Shown here: in pieces, positions 8,779 to 17,494 of the stretch
Position numbering within the stretch: position 1 is the first letter of the stretch
How the letters are laid out: the number at the start of each line of letters is the position of its first letter
Assembly (NCBI GenBank): GCA_937862885.1
Contig: CALMEE010000148.1
Location: forward strand, 1 to 53,218
Direction: 5' to 3'
Length of the DNA stretch: 53,218 bases
Source of the DNA: an uncultured Planctomycetaceae bacterium
Lineage (GTDB): Bacteria > Planctomycetota > Planctomycetia > Pirellulales > Pirellulaceae
The notes under the pieces: generated by a model
Told to the model about the DNA's origin: nothing
Database searches by the model: none
The model's input: the letters and a program-made list of their open reading frames with translations, nothing else
Made by a program: the position numbers and the translations under genes

Positions 8779-9117
8779 ATGTGGCGGGCAGTATCTCTTG
8801 CAATCGGGCTTTCGATGGTGTTTCTCGGACTGCAATGTTTGTTCGTGGATCAGTTCTTGATCAAGAATCTTCAATTCGAACTTGGCTTGGCGCAGCCGGG
8901 CTCAGTTGAATCGTATTCGAATCCTTACCAGACAGTTGGCTTCCCCACATACAACTACCAAGCGGCGAGGCAGAATAATGGTCCGCAATATCGTTTGGTG
9001 CAAACCAAGGAATGGATGCCCTGGAGTTTATTGGCGGCCGGCACAGTTATTGTTATTTATACATTTTCACTGCGAAATCGAGGATTGGTTGCCAAGGAGG
9101 CCAAGCCACAGGCCTAA
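8779..9117 (+). CDS. Small membrane protein, function unknown
   Basis: A protein of 112 residues starting at ATG 8779, which has GAGG at 8765-8768 upstream; the frame is open further upstream but only with a TTG. The N-terminus (MWRAVSLAIGLSMVFLGLQC) is a membrane segment, and a second one (WSLLAAGTVIVIYTFSL) lies near residues 84-100. The intervening region of about 60 residues is probably outside the cytoplasm, and the tail is short and basic. No domain is recognised; the layout resembles small conserved planctomycete proteins. It precedes the polysaccharide polymerase gene by 189 bp, in the same direction. Confidence 0.75.
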   Translation: MWRAVSLAIGLSMVFLGLQCLFVDQFLIKNLQFELGLAQPGSVESYSNPYQTVGFPTYNYQAARQNNGPQYRLVQTKEWMPWSLLAAGTVIVIYTFSLRNRGLVAKEAKPQA

Positions 9118-9306
9118 AAGACAAATCACTTAGCCATTTGCTTGAATAGACGGACAATGCAATAATGCACTTAACTCGGCCGCTTAACTTGACAAGTGAC
9201 GTCAGCGAATTTGGAACACCCGTATCAGGCCTCGTAGTTGCCGCTTGGATCCGTGATCGAAATAAATCTCAATTGGCTTTGATTGCCCCAATTCCCAAAA
9301 TCCCCG

Positions 9307-12300
9307 ATGAGTGATCCTGATAAGCCTGCCGAATTTGCTGATGATGACGAACTGATTTCCCCCGTAGACGACGACTCTGCGAAAGCGGAGTCTGGCAGCG
9401 AATCAGATATTCCTTCCGAGCATCGGTCACGCCGTCCTTCATCGCGCAGGTCTGACGTTGATCGAGAAGGCGAATCTCGCGACCGGTCACGGCGGCGTAG
9501 CGAAGAAGGCGGTCGCACGTCTCGTCGCTCATCGCGACGTAGCAGCGGGACGAACAGTGGTTCTTCAAGCAGATCGGGTTCTCGAAGTAGCCGCTCAGGT
9601 TCCAGTGGCGAGTCGAGTCGCTCAAGATCACGTGATGCAGACAGAAATCGCGAGAGTGAGCGCAGCAAAGAAAAACCGATTCGCCGCATACGAGTGCGGA
9701 AAAGTCAATCGTCAGCAATTAACGAATTCACCAATTATCATTCACGTTCGTATTCGGCCAGTGTTGTTGCGGACAAAGACGAAACCCCCATTTCGAATCC
9801 TGCGGCTCAGCCTTCGCCCCCTGCATTTGCCTGGGCTGGCAAAATAATCTTGGTTTCGATGGTCCTGATTTCGCCCTGGTGGATTGCGTCGGTCTCTATG
9901 ATGGCCCAGTTCGTGCTGTGCGTGCTCGCTCTGGCTGGTCTAGGAATCTGGTGGCTTGAGTTGGCCATAACCCGTGCTAAAGTTGTCTCGATCCCGCTAT
10001 TGGGAGTCGTCGTCGCCTGCGGGCTTACGTATAGCGCAGCGCAACTGATCCCCTTGCCCAATGGCATCGCCGAACGTATCGCAAAGCCACAAAAGACGTT
10101 GATAGGCGAGCTGGCAAGTCCGGTGCAAGGCGAGTTGCCTGCGGGAGCATCGCCAACTGTGGGCAAAGCCCCACGAACGACAGTGTCGTTGATCCCTGAA
10201 GAGTCGCGACAGTACATCAATTTGATTGTGATCGCGTTGATATGTTTTTTATTGGCAGCCCACTACTTCAAGAGCAGAAAAGATGTCACTTGGTTGTTGG
10301 GTTTCTTGACGGTGCAAGGTGCGGCGATTTCGTTGTTTGGTTTGTGGCAAAAATTTACTTACAACGGCAAGATTTATTGGGTCGTTGAAATGGTCCACGA
10401 TGGATCCCCGTTCGGTCCGTTTGTCAACAAAAACAACGCGGGTGGCTATTTGTTGCTCTGTTTGGCCGCTGCATTGGGATTCGCGAGCTTGGCATTTACT
10501 GAGCACCACCGGTACGATCGACCTCGACCCCTAATTGGGAATGATTACACGTTTGCGCGACGACTTCAGCTCAAGCTTTTGTTGTTTTTGAATGAGCTGA
10601 CCATCTGGAAAGTTGTCTCCGTCTTGTTAGCAGGTTGCATTTATATTGGCGTCTTGTTGACGTTGTCTCGGGGCGCCGTCATTGCGCTGCTTATTGCTTC
10701 GGTCCTCACAATGTGGATTGTTGGCTTGGCAAAATTTCCCAAAGCGACATTGGCCTTTTCCTGCTTGACGATTTGCTTGGTGGCGATTTTGGTCGGTTGG
10801 CTCGGTGCGTGGGATCAACTCTCCAACCGATTTGCGAGTTTCAATGATATCGACAACTTGAGTAACGAAGCAAGGTTGGATATTTGGGCGGACGCAATGC
10901 AGGTTGCCCGCGATTATCCGGTTTTCGGTTGTGGATTGAACACCTTCAAAGATGTGTTTCGTAGTTATCGGGGGACGGCAGAAACCCATTACTTCGAATA
11001 TGCAGAGAACGCTTACGTACAAACGCTCGTTGAGGCGGGCGTGATTGGACTCGGATTGCTCCTTGCTGCCATTGTCTTCATGTCGATTAGCGTGCAACAA
11101 ATTCTGACACGCGGTAATTCGCGAAAGACGGGAGCTGTAGCAACGATCGGAACCTTTGCTCTGATTAGCCAGATTGCGGCAGGAACCTTTGACTTTGGGT
11201 TATACATTCCTGCGGTGATGGTCTTGATGGCCGTCGTTTGTGGATTCGTGACAGGCCAACACATGACACTCGCTGAGCGTTCCGGAACGAAATGGAAGTT
11301 GCAGATTCGAACGAAAGGCTGGCTCGTTCAAATGTGTCTTTTGTTTTTGTTTACGGGCGGAGTTTTTTGTGCACTGAATTTGTGGACGCGGACCTCCATT
11401 CAGAGTCGTGTCGGTTCTAGTCCAGCCAGCTTGACGTATGAAGACCTAAATGCCGAAGAGTGCGATCGACGCATCGAAAGTTTGAAGGCGATTGAGGGGA
11501 ATCAAAGCAACTCGATGTCGCTAAAACGCTTGGCGGAGTTGTATTTGCATCGCTGTCGTATCGAGCTATTAAATGCCCAAACCAATGCCGAGCGGTTCCG
11601 CAGGTTGTCTGAACAAGACCAACAATTGGCGAAAGAGGAAATTTGGGAATTGACGGATTTGCTTTCCATGACACAACGACTCGGGCGAACTCGTAAGTCT
11701 GGCAGTTTGGAAGAGACCAAAGCGTTAGTCTCGGATCCCATAATCACGAAATATATCCCACAAGTACGCACGTATTTGCTCGCATCGAGGCAACGAAATC
11801 CATTTGATCCAAGTGTGCATTTATTGTTAGCCGAACTGCAAGCGTTTTCCGATACGCCTGAGGTGGATTTTGTCCACTTGTCACGGGCACTGCGCATCTC
11901 ACCGCGAAATGTGGCAGTCTTATTTTTTTCCGGGATTGTGCACTTAAATGCTGGACGGAACGAACAAGCGAAAAAGAATCTGCGTAAGAGCTTAGAACTT
12001 AATGGGGGACACCTCAGCCAACTCGTTGGGTATGCTCGCCTTGCAGGAATTAGTAATCAGGAGATCATTGACGATATCTTACCCGCAGCAAGCGACATTA
12101 ACTCGGCCTTGGTGTTGTTAAGGTTTGCTAATCAGTTCTTGTCAAGGGACAACGAGCAAGCTCTAATTCAAGCAACCCTCATGCGGGCGGACCAGGTGTT
12201 CACTTCGATTCCCGAACCGAGCGTGGGTGTTATCCGTCAGCATGCGGAAGTCAAGCGTCGCATGGGAGCATTTGACGAGGCGATTGGGCTTCACTTGCAG

Positions 12301-12474
12301 ATTCGGTTTCGGCTTCCCTACGACGAACGTGTGCACCGAGACTTGCTGGTGTTGTACGAAGCAACCAGCCAGTGGCGCGAAGCGTTCCAAATTTGCGGGT
12401 GGTTAGCAAAAAACGCCGAAAATCCTGAGGAATTTCGAAAAAAACTCGAGATCCTAAGGCCAAAAGTGAAATGA
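9307..12474 (+). CDS. O-antigen ligase/polymerase-like membrane protein with Arg/Ser-rich N-terminus and TPR tail
   Basis: A very large protein of 1055 residues from ATG 9307 (a TTG at 9283 would add eight residues). Parts in order: an acidic start (1-38); a strongly Arg/Ser-rich low-complexity region (about 40-121) that reads like a eukaryotic SR domain; about ten or more membrane segments from about 170 to 670; a Wzy_C-type core in which LTLSRGA, the NEARLDIWADAM segment and GCGLNTFKD are visible; then a soluble C-terminal third (about 690-1055) of helical TPR-like repeats. O-antigen ligase/polymerase proteins join or transfer undecaprenyl-linked glycans on the periplasmic side. The next gene is a WecA-type initiating transferase, so a role in polysaccharide assembly fits. 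The TPR tail is common in planctomycete and delta-proteobacterial homologues; the RS region is unusual. Confidence 0.85.
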   Translation: MSDPDKPAEFADDDELISPVDDDSAKAESGSESDIPSEHRSRRPSSRRSDVDREGESRDRSRRRSEEGGRTSRRSSRRSSGTNSGSSSRSGSRSSRSGSSGESSRSRSRDADRNRESERSKEKPIRRIRVRKSQSSAINEFTNYHSRSYSASVVADKDETPISNPAAQPSPPAFAWAGKIILVSMVLISPWWIASVSMMAQFVLCVLALAGLGIWWLELAITRAKVVSIPLLGVVVACGLTYSAAQLIPLPNGIAERIAKPQKTLIGELASPVQGELPAGASPTVGKAPRTTVSLIPEESRQYINLIVIALICFLLAAHYFKSRKDVTWLLGFLTVQGAAISLFGLWQKFTYNGKIYWVVEMVHDGSPFGPFVNKNNAGGYLLLCLAAALGFASLAFTEHHRYDRPRPLIGNDYTFARRLQLKLLLFLNELTIWKVVSVLLAGCIYIGVLLTLSRGAVIALLIASVLTMWIVGLAKFPKATLAFSCLTICLVAILVGWLGAWDQLSNRFASFNDIDNLSNEARLDIWADAMQVARDYPVFGCGLNTFKDVFRSYRGTAETHYFEYAENAYVQTLVEAGVIGLGLLLAAIVFMSISVQQILTRGNSRKTGAVATIGTFALISQIAAGTFDFGLYIPAVMVLMAVVCGFVTGQHMTLAERSGTKWKLQIRTKGWLVQMCLLFLFTGGVFCALNLWTRTSIQSRVGSSPASLTYEDLNAEECDRRIESLKAIEGNQSNSMSLKRLAELYLHRCRIELLNAQTNAERFRRLSEQDQQLAKEEIWELTDLLSMTQRLGRTRKSGSLEETKALVSDPIITKYIPQVRTYLLASRQRNPFDPSVHLLLAELQAFSDTPEVDFVHLSRALRISPRNVAVLFFSGIVHLNAGRNEQAKKNLRKSLELNGGHLSQLVGYARLAGISNQEIIDDILPAASDINSALVLLRFANQFLSRDNEQALIQATLMRADQVFTSIPEPSVGVIRQHAEVKRRMGAFDEAIGLHLQIRFRLPYDERVHRDLLVLYEATSQWREAFQICGWLAKNAENPEEFRKKLEILRPKVK

Positions 12475-12569
12475 GATCGTTATAGTAAACTCTGGCAAGT
12501 TTCAGATCGATCCGCCCATTGTGTTGCGGATTTTGAACGTCTTAATGGGAATTTTTTTCGCAATCCTCA

Positions 12570-14168
12570 ATGATCACAACGATGTTGTTAACTGGTGTTG
12601 CTGCTTTAATGGCGACGATTCTTATCGTCCCCGTTTTGAAGCTGGTCGCCAAAAAAGTTAACCTTGTAGATCATCCTGACAAACGGCGTAAGTTGCAAAA
12701 GAATGCAATTCCGCTGGTTGGTGGTGTTGCGGTCTTCTTGGTCTCAACGGCAATAATTGTGTTTCTCGCAATTTATCGAGGAGACGAACTCATTGCTCAT
12801 GCGGCTGATCAAATGGAGCTTGTCGGGCTGTTGATTGCTGCCTCATTTCTGATGCTGGTGGGAATTATCGACGATTTCTATGGTTTACGCGGGCGGCAAA
12901 AACTCTTTGGTCAGATTATCGCTGCATCAATATTGATTGGGTTCGGCTATAGCTTCGAAAGCGTCGGCTTTTACGGCTTCGAAATTAGCTTTGGACACTT
13001 TGCGCTGTTGATCATGTACGTCTGGATTTTGGGATGTATCAACTCAGTAAATTTGCTTGATGGCGCCGATGGTTTTGCGACCTCATTGGGTATCATGATC
13101 ACCGGAGGACTTTGCGTCATTTCTTATATCTACGGCCGACCCTTCGACGCGCTGATTTGCGCTGCGATGTGTGGAGCGTTAATTGGATTCTTGCGATTCA
13201 ACTTTCCGCCTGCTACGGCTTATTTGGGAGACGCGGGCAGCATGTTGATTGGTTTAGTCGTAGCGGCAATCGCCATTCGTTCCGCCACAAAACAGCCGAT
13301 GGCCTACGCTTTGTTTGCACCGGTTGCTCTATTGGCCATCCCTATTATCGATACTGCGGCCGCTATCATCCGCCGCCAACTGACCGGGAAGAGCATCTAT
13401 TCGACGGACCGCGGGCACTTGCACCATACGTTGATACGAAAAGGGCTATCACCGCGGTTGGCACTACTTTGGTTCGTCATTTTGTGCTCAACTACCGTGA
13501 TTGGGGCAACCTTTTCAGCCGTATATCGACAAGCCGAATATGCTTTCATCTCAATCATTGCTGTGTTGTGTTGCCTAATTGGATTCAAGTACTTTGGCGT
13601 ATTGGAGTTCAAGCTTGTTTCCAATAAAGCGATGGGAGTGGGCAAGAAGTTCTTGACGCTCGGCAAGTCCGGTCCAACCAATAAAGAGCGGCAAGTCAAA
13701 GTCCGTCTGCAAGGGAATCGCAATTGGGAATCCGTGTGGGCGGGTATCAGTGAATTTGCAAAGAAGTTTGACCTCGTTGAGATCGTGCTGGACCTCGATT
13801 TGCCTTGGATCCACGAAAGCTTTCATGCCAATTACTATGTTCCAATCGAAACTGAACATCCGATTGAATGGAGGTCCGAGATACCTCTGCAATTGGAAGA
13901 CCGGATCATCGGCCGAGTCTTGGTTACAGGCGATGCGCATGTCTCTCCTGCCAATGAGGTTTTGCCGAGATTAATCGAGATGTTGGCCGATCTAGAACCT
14001 TATATCTTGGCGACGGTAAATCTCCAAGCGTATCCTCCACCAGCGAACGTTGCAGGCAAATCAACTACGGCAGTCGCTCTTGGCAATGAGGTGCCTGAAC
14101 TAGAATCATCAGCCGGCATCACTGGCAACGGTGAAACTCGTGCGAACTCGTTGGATGTCCGAGTTTAG
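12570..14168 (+). CDS. WecA/MraY-type undecaprenyl-phosphate glycosyl-1-phosphate transferase
   Basis: A protein of 532 residues. The first 330 or so are a polytopic glycosyltransferase 4 domain: HPDKRRKLQKNAIPLVGG near residue 33, the metal-binding IIDDFYGLRG at about 98, NLLDGADGFATSLG at about 154, YLGDAGSM at about 217, and the HLHHTLI histidine motif at about 284. Such enzymes transfer a sugar-1-phosphate to undecaprenyl phosphate, the first step of O-antigen, teichoic or exopolysaccharide synthesis. The C-terminal 180 residues after the last membrane segment are soluble and unusually long for WecA, though similar tails occur in planctomycetes. It follows the polymerase-like gene by 95 bp in the same direction, so the two are probably cotranscribed. 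Confidence 0.9.
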   Translation: MITTMLLTGVAALMATILIVPVLKLVAKKVNLVDHPDKRRKLQKNAIPLVGGVAVFLVSTAIIVFLAIYRGDELIAHAADQMELVGLLIAASFLMLVGIIDDFYGLRGRQKLFGQIIAASILIGFGYSFESVGFYGFEISFGHFALLIMYVWILGCINSVNLLDGADGFATSLGIMITGGLCVISYIYGRPFDALICAAMCGALIGFLRFNFPPATAYLGDAGSMLIGLVVAAIAIRSATKQPMAYALFAPVALLAIPIIDTAAAIIRRQLTGKSIYSTDRGHLHHTLIRKGLSPRLALLWFVILCSTTVIGATFSAVYRQAEYAFISIIAVLCCLIGFKYFGVLEFKLVSNKAMGVGKKFLTLGKSGPTNKERQVKVRLQGNRNWESVWAGISEFAKKFDLVEIVLDLDLPWIHESFHANYYVPIETEHPIEWRSEIPLQLEDRIIGRVLVTGDAHVSPANEVLPRLIEMLADLEPYILATVNLQAYPPPANVAGKSTTAVALGNEVPELESSAGITGNGETRANSLDVRV

Positions 14169-14618
14169 TCGTAGCGTCAGTTTGCATTAACTTTTCAGGC
14201 AGATCCGAGCTTTGGTCTGGCTGCCCCACTGAGAACGCTTATCGCCAATCGTGCAGCGATTCTTAACGCGTATTATGCCTGGTCGGTTTTTTAGGACTTC
14301 GGTAGGTTTGTCCGGTGGAAATCGCATTCAGTTTCCAATTGCCTGCCTGACTTATGTTGATATTCTTGCGCCTCGCCGGCAAACATCTATGCGAAAATGC
14401 GCGAATACTAATCCATCGAAAAAGCGATCGAATGTCCAAGCGAAGCAGGTGATCAGCAAACTCGCTATTCGGATTGCCGACATTTCTGCTTGAGTGAAAA
14501 CGTTGTTTGACGCAAGCCACAAGGTGTAACCATGTGCCGCGAAGAAAAATTATCCGTGCAAAAAAAAACGACAATGCGTTATTGCATTGCCGCTAGATGC
14601 GATCGTCGTGCCGGCCGA
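14169..14618. other. Gap between convergent wecA-like and methyltransferase genes
   Basis: No supported gene. It contains the leftward terminator at 14560-14589 and an imperfect pairing (GGCAG near 14200 with CTGCC near 14220) that has no T-run. The short frames on both strands lack any recognisable domain. Confidence 0.45.
14560..14589 (-). terminator. Terminator for the leftward methyltransferase gene
   Basis: On the minus strand CAATGC (14589-14584) and GCATTG (14577-14572) form a 6-bp stem with a 6-nt loop, followed after TCG by nine T residues (14568-14560). The stem is weak but the U-run is long. It lies about 30 nt past the stop codon of the methyltransferase gene. Confidence 0.6.
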
Positions 14619-15467
14619 TTAGGCAGCTTTCGATTGGTGCGGTCCATGATTCATTTGGCGGGCGACACGCCGGGCGACGAACACGGTGCACACACGATCT
14701 GCAGGAGGATTAACGCAGATTTGCTTAAAGCTTTGCCGTTTTTTCGATTCAACTTGGAAGCCCAAAACTCCTAGCATCTGCTCGATGCAGGTGTCCGTAA
14801 ACGACCACCAAGCCCGATTCATCGACTCATCATCAGCATTCGGTAAGAAGTAGCATTTCGCCCCTTCTCCAGGCTCATTTCTCGTTTGATTCGTTACGAT
14901 TACCGTGTCCTGGGACAATCGAGCACCCGAATAAAGTGCTTGGAACGGATCTCTTAAGTGAGAGAGAATCATCCCAAACAAAACAATATCAAACTTTCCG
15001 ATCTTGTCTGAAATATTGTAAACGTCTCCATAAAATGCCTTGGCCTTGGAACCGAGCGCTCGATGGCTGTACCAATAGGCGTTCTTCAAGCGGCGATGAC
15101 CGTCCGTTATTCGATCGAAGAGTTGATCACGCTCGTCATCCAATTTGAAATGCGGAACCAGGTTCCATTGCCGACCTGAGAGCATATCAAACGAGACCAC
15201 ATCGGCACCTTGTCGTTCCATTTCAAATGTCAAATAACCGGATGCTGTACCCACATCCAGGACGCGTTTATTTCGAAAGTCCTGGTTGCCCAGGTAGTCT
15301 GAGATGTTGCTACGCAGATCCCATTCTCGGCCAACTTCACCTAGCCCAGGAATCGTCATGGCATGATAAAAGCTACAGTCTTTCGGATTTTCAACAGTTT
15401 GCGGAGTAGCGAATACGCTGGGGTCAATCTTTACATCTTCTGATTGACGGTTTACAGGAGTGTTCAT
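14619..15467 (-). CDS. Class I SAM-dependent methyltransferase (CmoB-like fold)
   Basis: A protein of 282 residues. The SAM-binding motif I is VLDVGTASGYLTFEMERQG at about residues 70-88, followed by the acidic motif VVSFDM. Motif IV/post-I region DIVLFGMILSHLRDP resembles the ILSHLRDP segment of CmoB-type and related methyltransferases. The substrate is unknown; small-molecule, lipid or glycan targets are all possible. It is convergent with the WecA-like gene and has its own terminator, so a link with polysaccharide synthesis is not shown. Confidence 0.82.
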   Translation of the reverse strand: MNTPVNRQSEDVKIDPSVFATPQTVENPKDCSFYHAMTIPGLGEVGREWDLRSNISDYLGNQDFRNKRVLDVGTASGYLTFEMERQGADVVSFDMLSGRQWNLVPHFKLDDERDQLFDRITDGHRRLKNAYWYSHRALGSKAKAFYGDVYNISDKIGKFDIVLFGMILSHLRDPFQALYSGARLSQDTVIVTNQTRNEPGEGAKCYFLPNADDESMNRAWWSFTDTCIEQMLGVLGFQVESKKRQSFKQICVNPPADRVCTVFVARRVARQMNHGPHQSKAA

Positions 15468-16022
15468 GCTTTATTTCCTCGAAATTTGTACAACGTGGCG
15501 AGAGATTTTCTTAACGATTGTTTCTCGTACCTGCGAAAACCTCGGCATCCGATAAGATCGTCCAACAGATTGCAGAGTGCATCTTCGCAGGACGTTAAAC
15601 GAATTCGAAAATCCAGACAACACGAGATATTGCGGATCGTGCAGTTGTGCTGGCATTAAACACACTTGTCGACGCAGCGATTTGAGGCATAGAACCTGTG
15701 AATCATGTCGAAATTCTGCTGAGCAAGGTGACAGCATATCGAGCGCAGCATCTTCATGCATTCAGCAGTCGCTGAGGAACTTAGCCTCACTTCCAGGTAC
15801 ATACTTCCAGGTACATGAGTTTTTCTACGTGTTTTGATAGCGCCTGCCCCAATGGATCAAACTGCCGCTTGTAAAAATAGGCAGTGTGCAACAAGTTTTT
15901 TGATAAAGTAGATTTTTTCGAAAGAATTGAGTTTGCTGTTTCCGATGAATACATCGTGACCAACCCTCGCAGCCCAGTGGCTTTGCGAAAGATGGCATTT
16001 CTCCCCCAAGAGGATAAATAAA
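15468..16022. other. Divergent gap with a short tandem repeat
   Basis: This gap separates the leftward methyltransferase from the rightward exported protein and should hold both promoters, but no clear promoter was recognised. The only distinct element is the tandem 14-mer at 15789-15816. Small frames here have no domain support. Confidence 0.45.
15789..15816. repeat. Perfect tandem duplication of a 14-mer
   Basis: ACTTCCAGGTACAT occurs twice head to tail (15789-15802 and 15803-15816) with no change. Probably a recent slippage duplication in noncoding DNA. Confidence 0.9.
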
Positions 16023-17285
16023 ATGTATTCAAAGATTCCGGCTCAAGCCATCGTTTCCATTTTGATTTGTGCGTGCTTTTTCGGCGACGTACGAACAGCT
16101 CATTCACAACAATACTCAGCAAATCGAAGTTACCGTCAAATGCAGGATCCTCTTCAGCACGACGAGTTGCGAGGTCCCAGCACGATGGTCGGCCAGTCAC
16201 CAAGCTCTGCGGTTGTTCCGCAGTCTCAGACTGGCGCGTACGTACCGCGTCATTTGCGTTCATCCAATTCGGAATCGGTAATGCCGAATGGCGGCTATTC
16301 CGTAAGGCAGGTAGGTCATTTTGACAACGCCAATGGGCATGAACATGGGATTGGTGATGTGATCGGTGCTGAAGGATATGGGAACTACTTTGAGGGCAGC
16401 TATGACAACTGTGGTGGTTGCTGCCCACCGGCGAATGATTGTCGCGACTGCATGATCGACGAGGATTGTTGGGGAAAAGGCCTCGGTGGATTGCTATATA
16501 ACACCGAATATTTCTTCGGTGCGCAGGGCTTTACATCGCCAGGGTTCCTAGTGAATGGTAATCGAAGCGGTGACGACAGCAGTTTTGGATTGCATACCGG
16601 TATAAATATGGGTCTTCCTTTACGACACTTAACCTGCGGACTAGTTTCTGGTCAGTTAGGTGCGCGCGTCGTGCATTCAAATTTCAATGGTGTCACTTAT
16701 GCACCCGAACGAAGGGAACAAGTCTTCGTAACTGCCGGTTTGTTTCGCCGCGTTGACTACGGTTTACAATTCGGCGTTGTTTACGACTATTTGAATGAGA
16801 CGTGGTTCTACGACATGACGACCATGCAAATTCGTTCCGATCTCAGTTGGGTTTGGTACGGCGGTTCGCAATTAGGTTTCCGGTTTGCAAGAGGCATCGG
16901 AAACGATTTCGTTAATGTGCCATTCTCACCGTCAATCCGTGGAACAGTTTTGGACAATTACCGCTTTTATTATCAGCATGCCCATGCATGTGGCGGCTTT
17001 ACCGAGTTTAGTGCTGGTTGGGCTGGTCGCGACTATGCACTTGTTGGATTCGATAATGAAATGCCAGTCACGGATTGTTTTGCGCTTGCTTCCAGCCTCA
17101 CTTACTTAATTCCAAACGTAGACAGCGCGACTCGCTTTGCCACGGGCAGTAATGAAGAAGGATGGAACGTAGCCATAAGTCTGGTGTATCGACCGCGTGC
17201 GAGGAACTGGTATCGCTGGTACCATGCTCCGCTGTTACCAGTTGCTGACAACGGCAGCATGATCATCCGCCGAAACAGTGAGTAG
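16023..17285 (+). CDS. Exported planctomycete protein, possible outer-membrane beta-barrel
   Basis: A protein of 420 residues with a signal peptide (hydrophobic stretch IVSILICACFFGD, cleavage near AHSQQ at about residue 30). Residues 30-120 are Gln/Ser-rich and look disordered; a Cys cluster (CGGCCPP, CRDC) follows at about 133-147. The remaining 270 residues alternate aromatic and glycine residues in beta-strand-like stretches and end in a strand with aromatic residues, which fits an outer-membrane barrel. It resembles from memory a Planctomycetes-restricted family annotated as DUF6666, which I could not verify. It is monocistronic: a strong terminator follows 39 bp after the stop. Confidence 0.7.
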   Translation: MYSKIPAQAIVSILICACFFGDVRTAHSQQYSANRSYRQMQDPLQHDELRGPSTMVGQSPSSAVVPQSQTGAYVPRHLRSSNSESVMPNGGYSVRQVGHFDNANGHEHGIGDVIGAEGYGNYFEGSYDNCGGCCPPANDCRDCMIDEDCWGKGLGGLLYNTEYFFGAQGFTSPGFLVNGNRSGDDSSFGLHTGINMGLPLRHLTCGLVSGQLGARVVHSNFNGVTYAPERREQVFVTAGLFRRVDYGLQFGVVYDYLNETWFYDMTTMQIRSDLSWVWYGGSQLGFRFARGIGNDFVNVPFSPSIRGTVLDNYRFYYQHAHACGGFTEFSAGWAGRDYALVGFDNEMPVTDCFALASSLTYLIPNVDSATRFATGSNEEGWNVAISLVYRPRARNWYRWYHAPLLPVADNGSMIIRRNSE

Positions 17286-17323
17286 GCTGGCAAAAGTCGA
17301 ACTCTAAACGCGATAAACTTGAG

Positions 17324-17355
17324 AAGCCGGTTAGTGGCCAACTAACCGGCTTTTT
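17324..17355 (+). terminator. Rho-independent terminator
   Basis: AAGCCGGTTAGT (17324-17335), a 5-nt loop, then ACTAACCGGCTT (17341-17352): a perfect 12-bp stem running into a run of five T residues (17351-17355). It closes the exported-protein gene. Confidence 0.92.
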
Positions 17356-17494
17356 GTAGTTGATTGCGTCGAAATTGAACCCGCATCTTGTTTTTTGAAA
17401 CCGATAATTTCTTACGGCCTTGCAAGGGAAGTCGCCTAATTGCCCCTAGGTTTGGCCACTATCAATTGATCATGTATCTGTTAAAATTTGTGGC

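Noticed and set aside
9225..9718. Leftward frames of about 150 codons opposite the RS region
   Set aside because: They are antisense echoes of the Arg/Ser repeats; low complexity on one strand makes long open frames on the other.
15787..16428. Leftward frame of 213 codons
   Set aside because: Antisense to the exported protein gene, which has a signal peptide and its own terminator; His/Ser-rich composition is that of a shadow.
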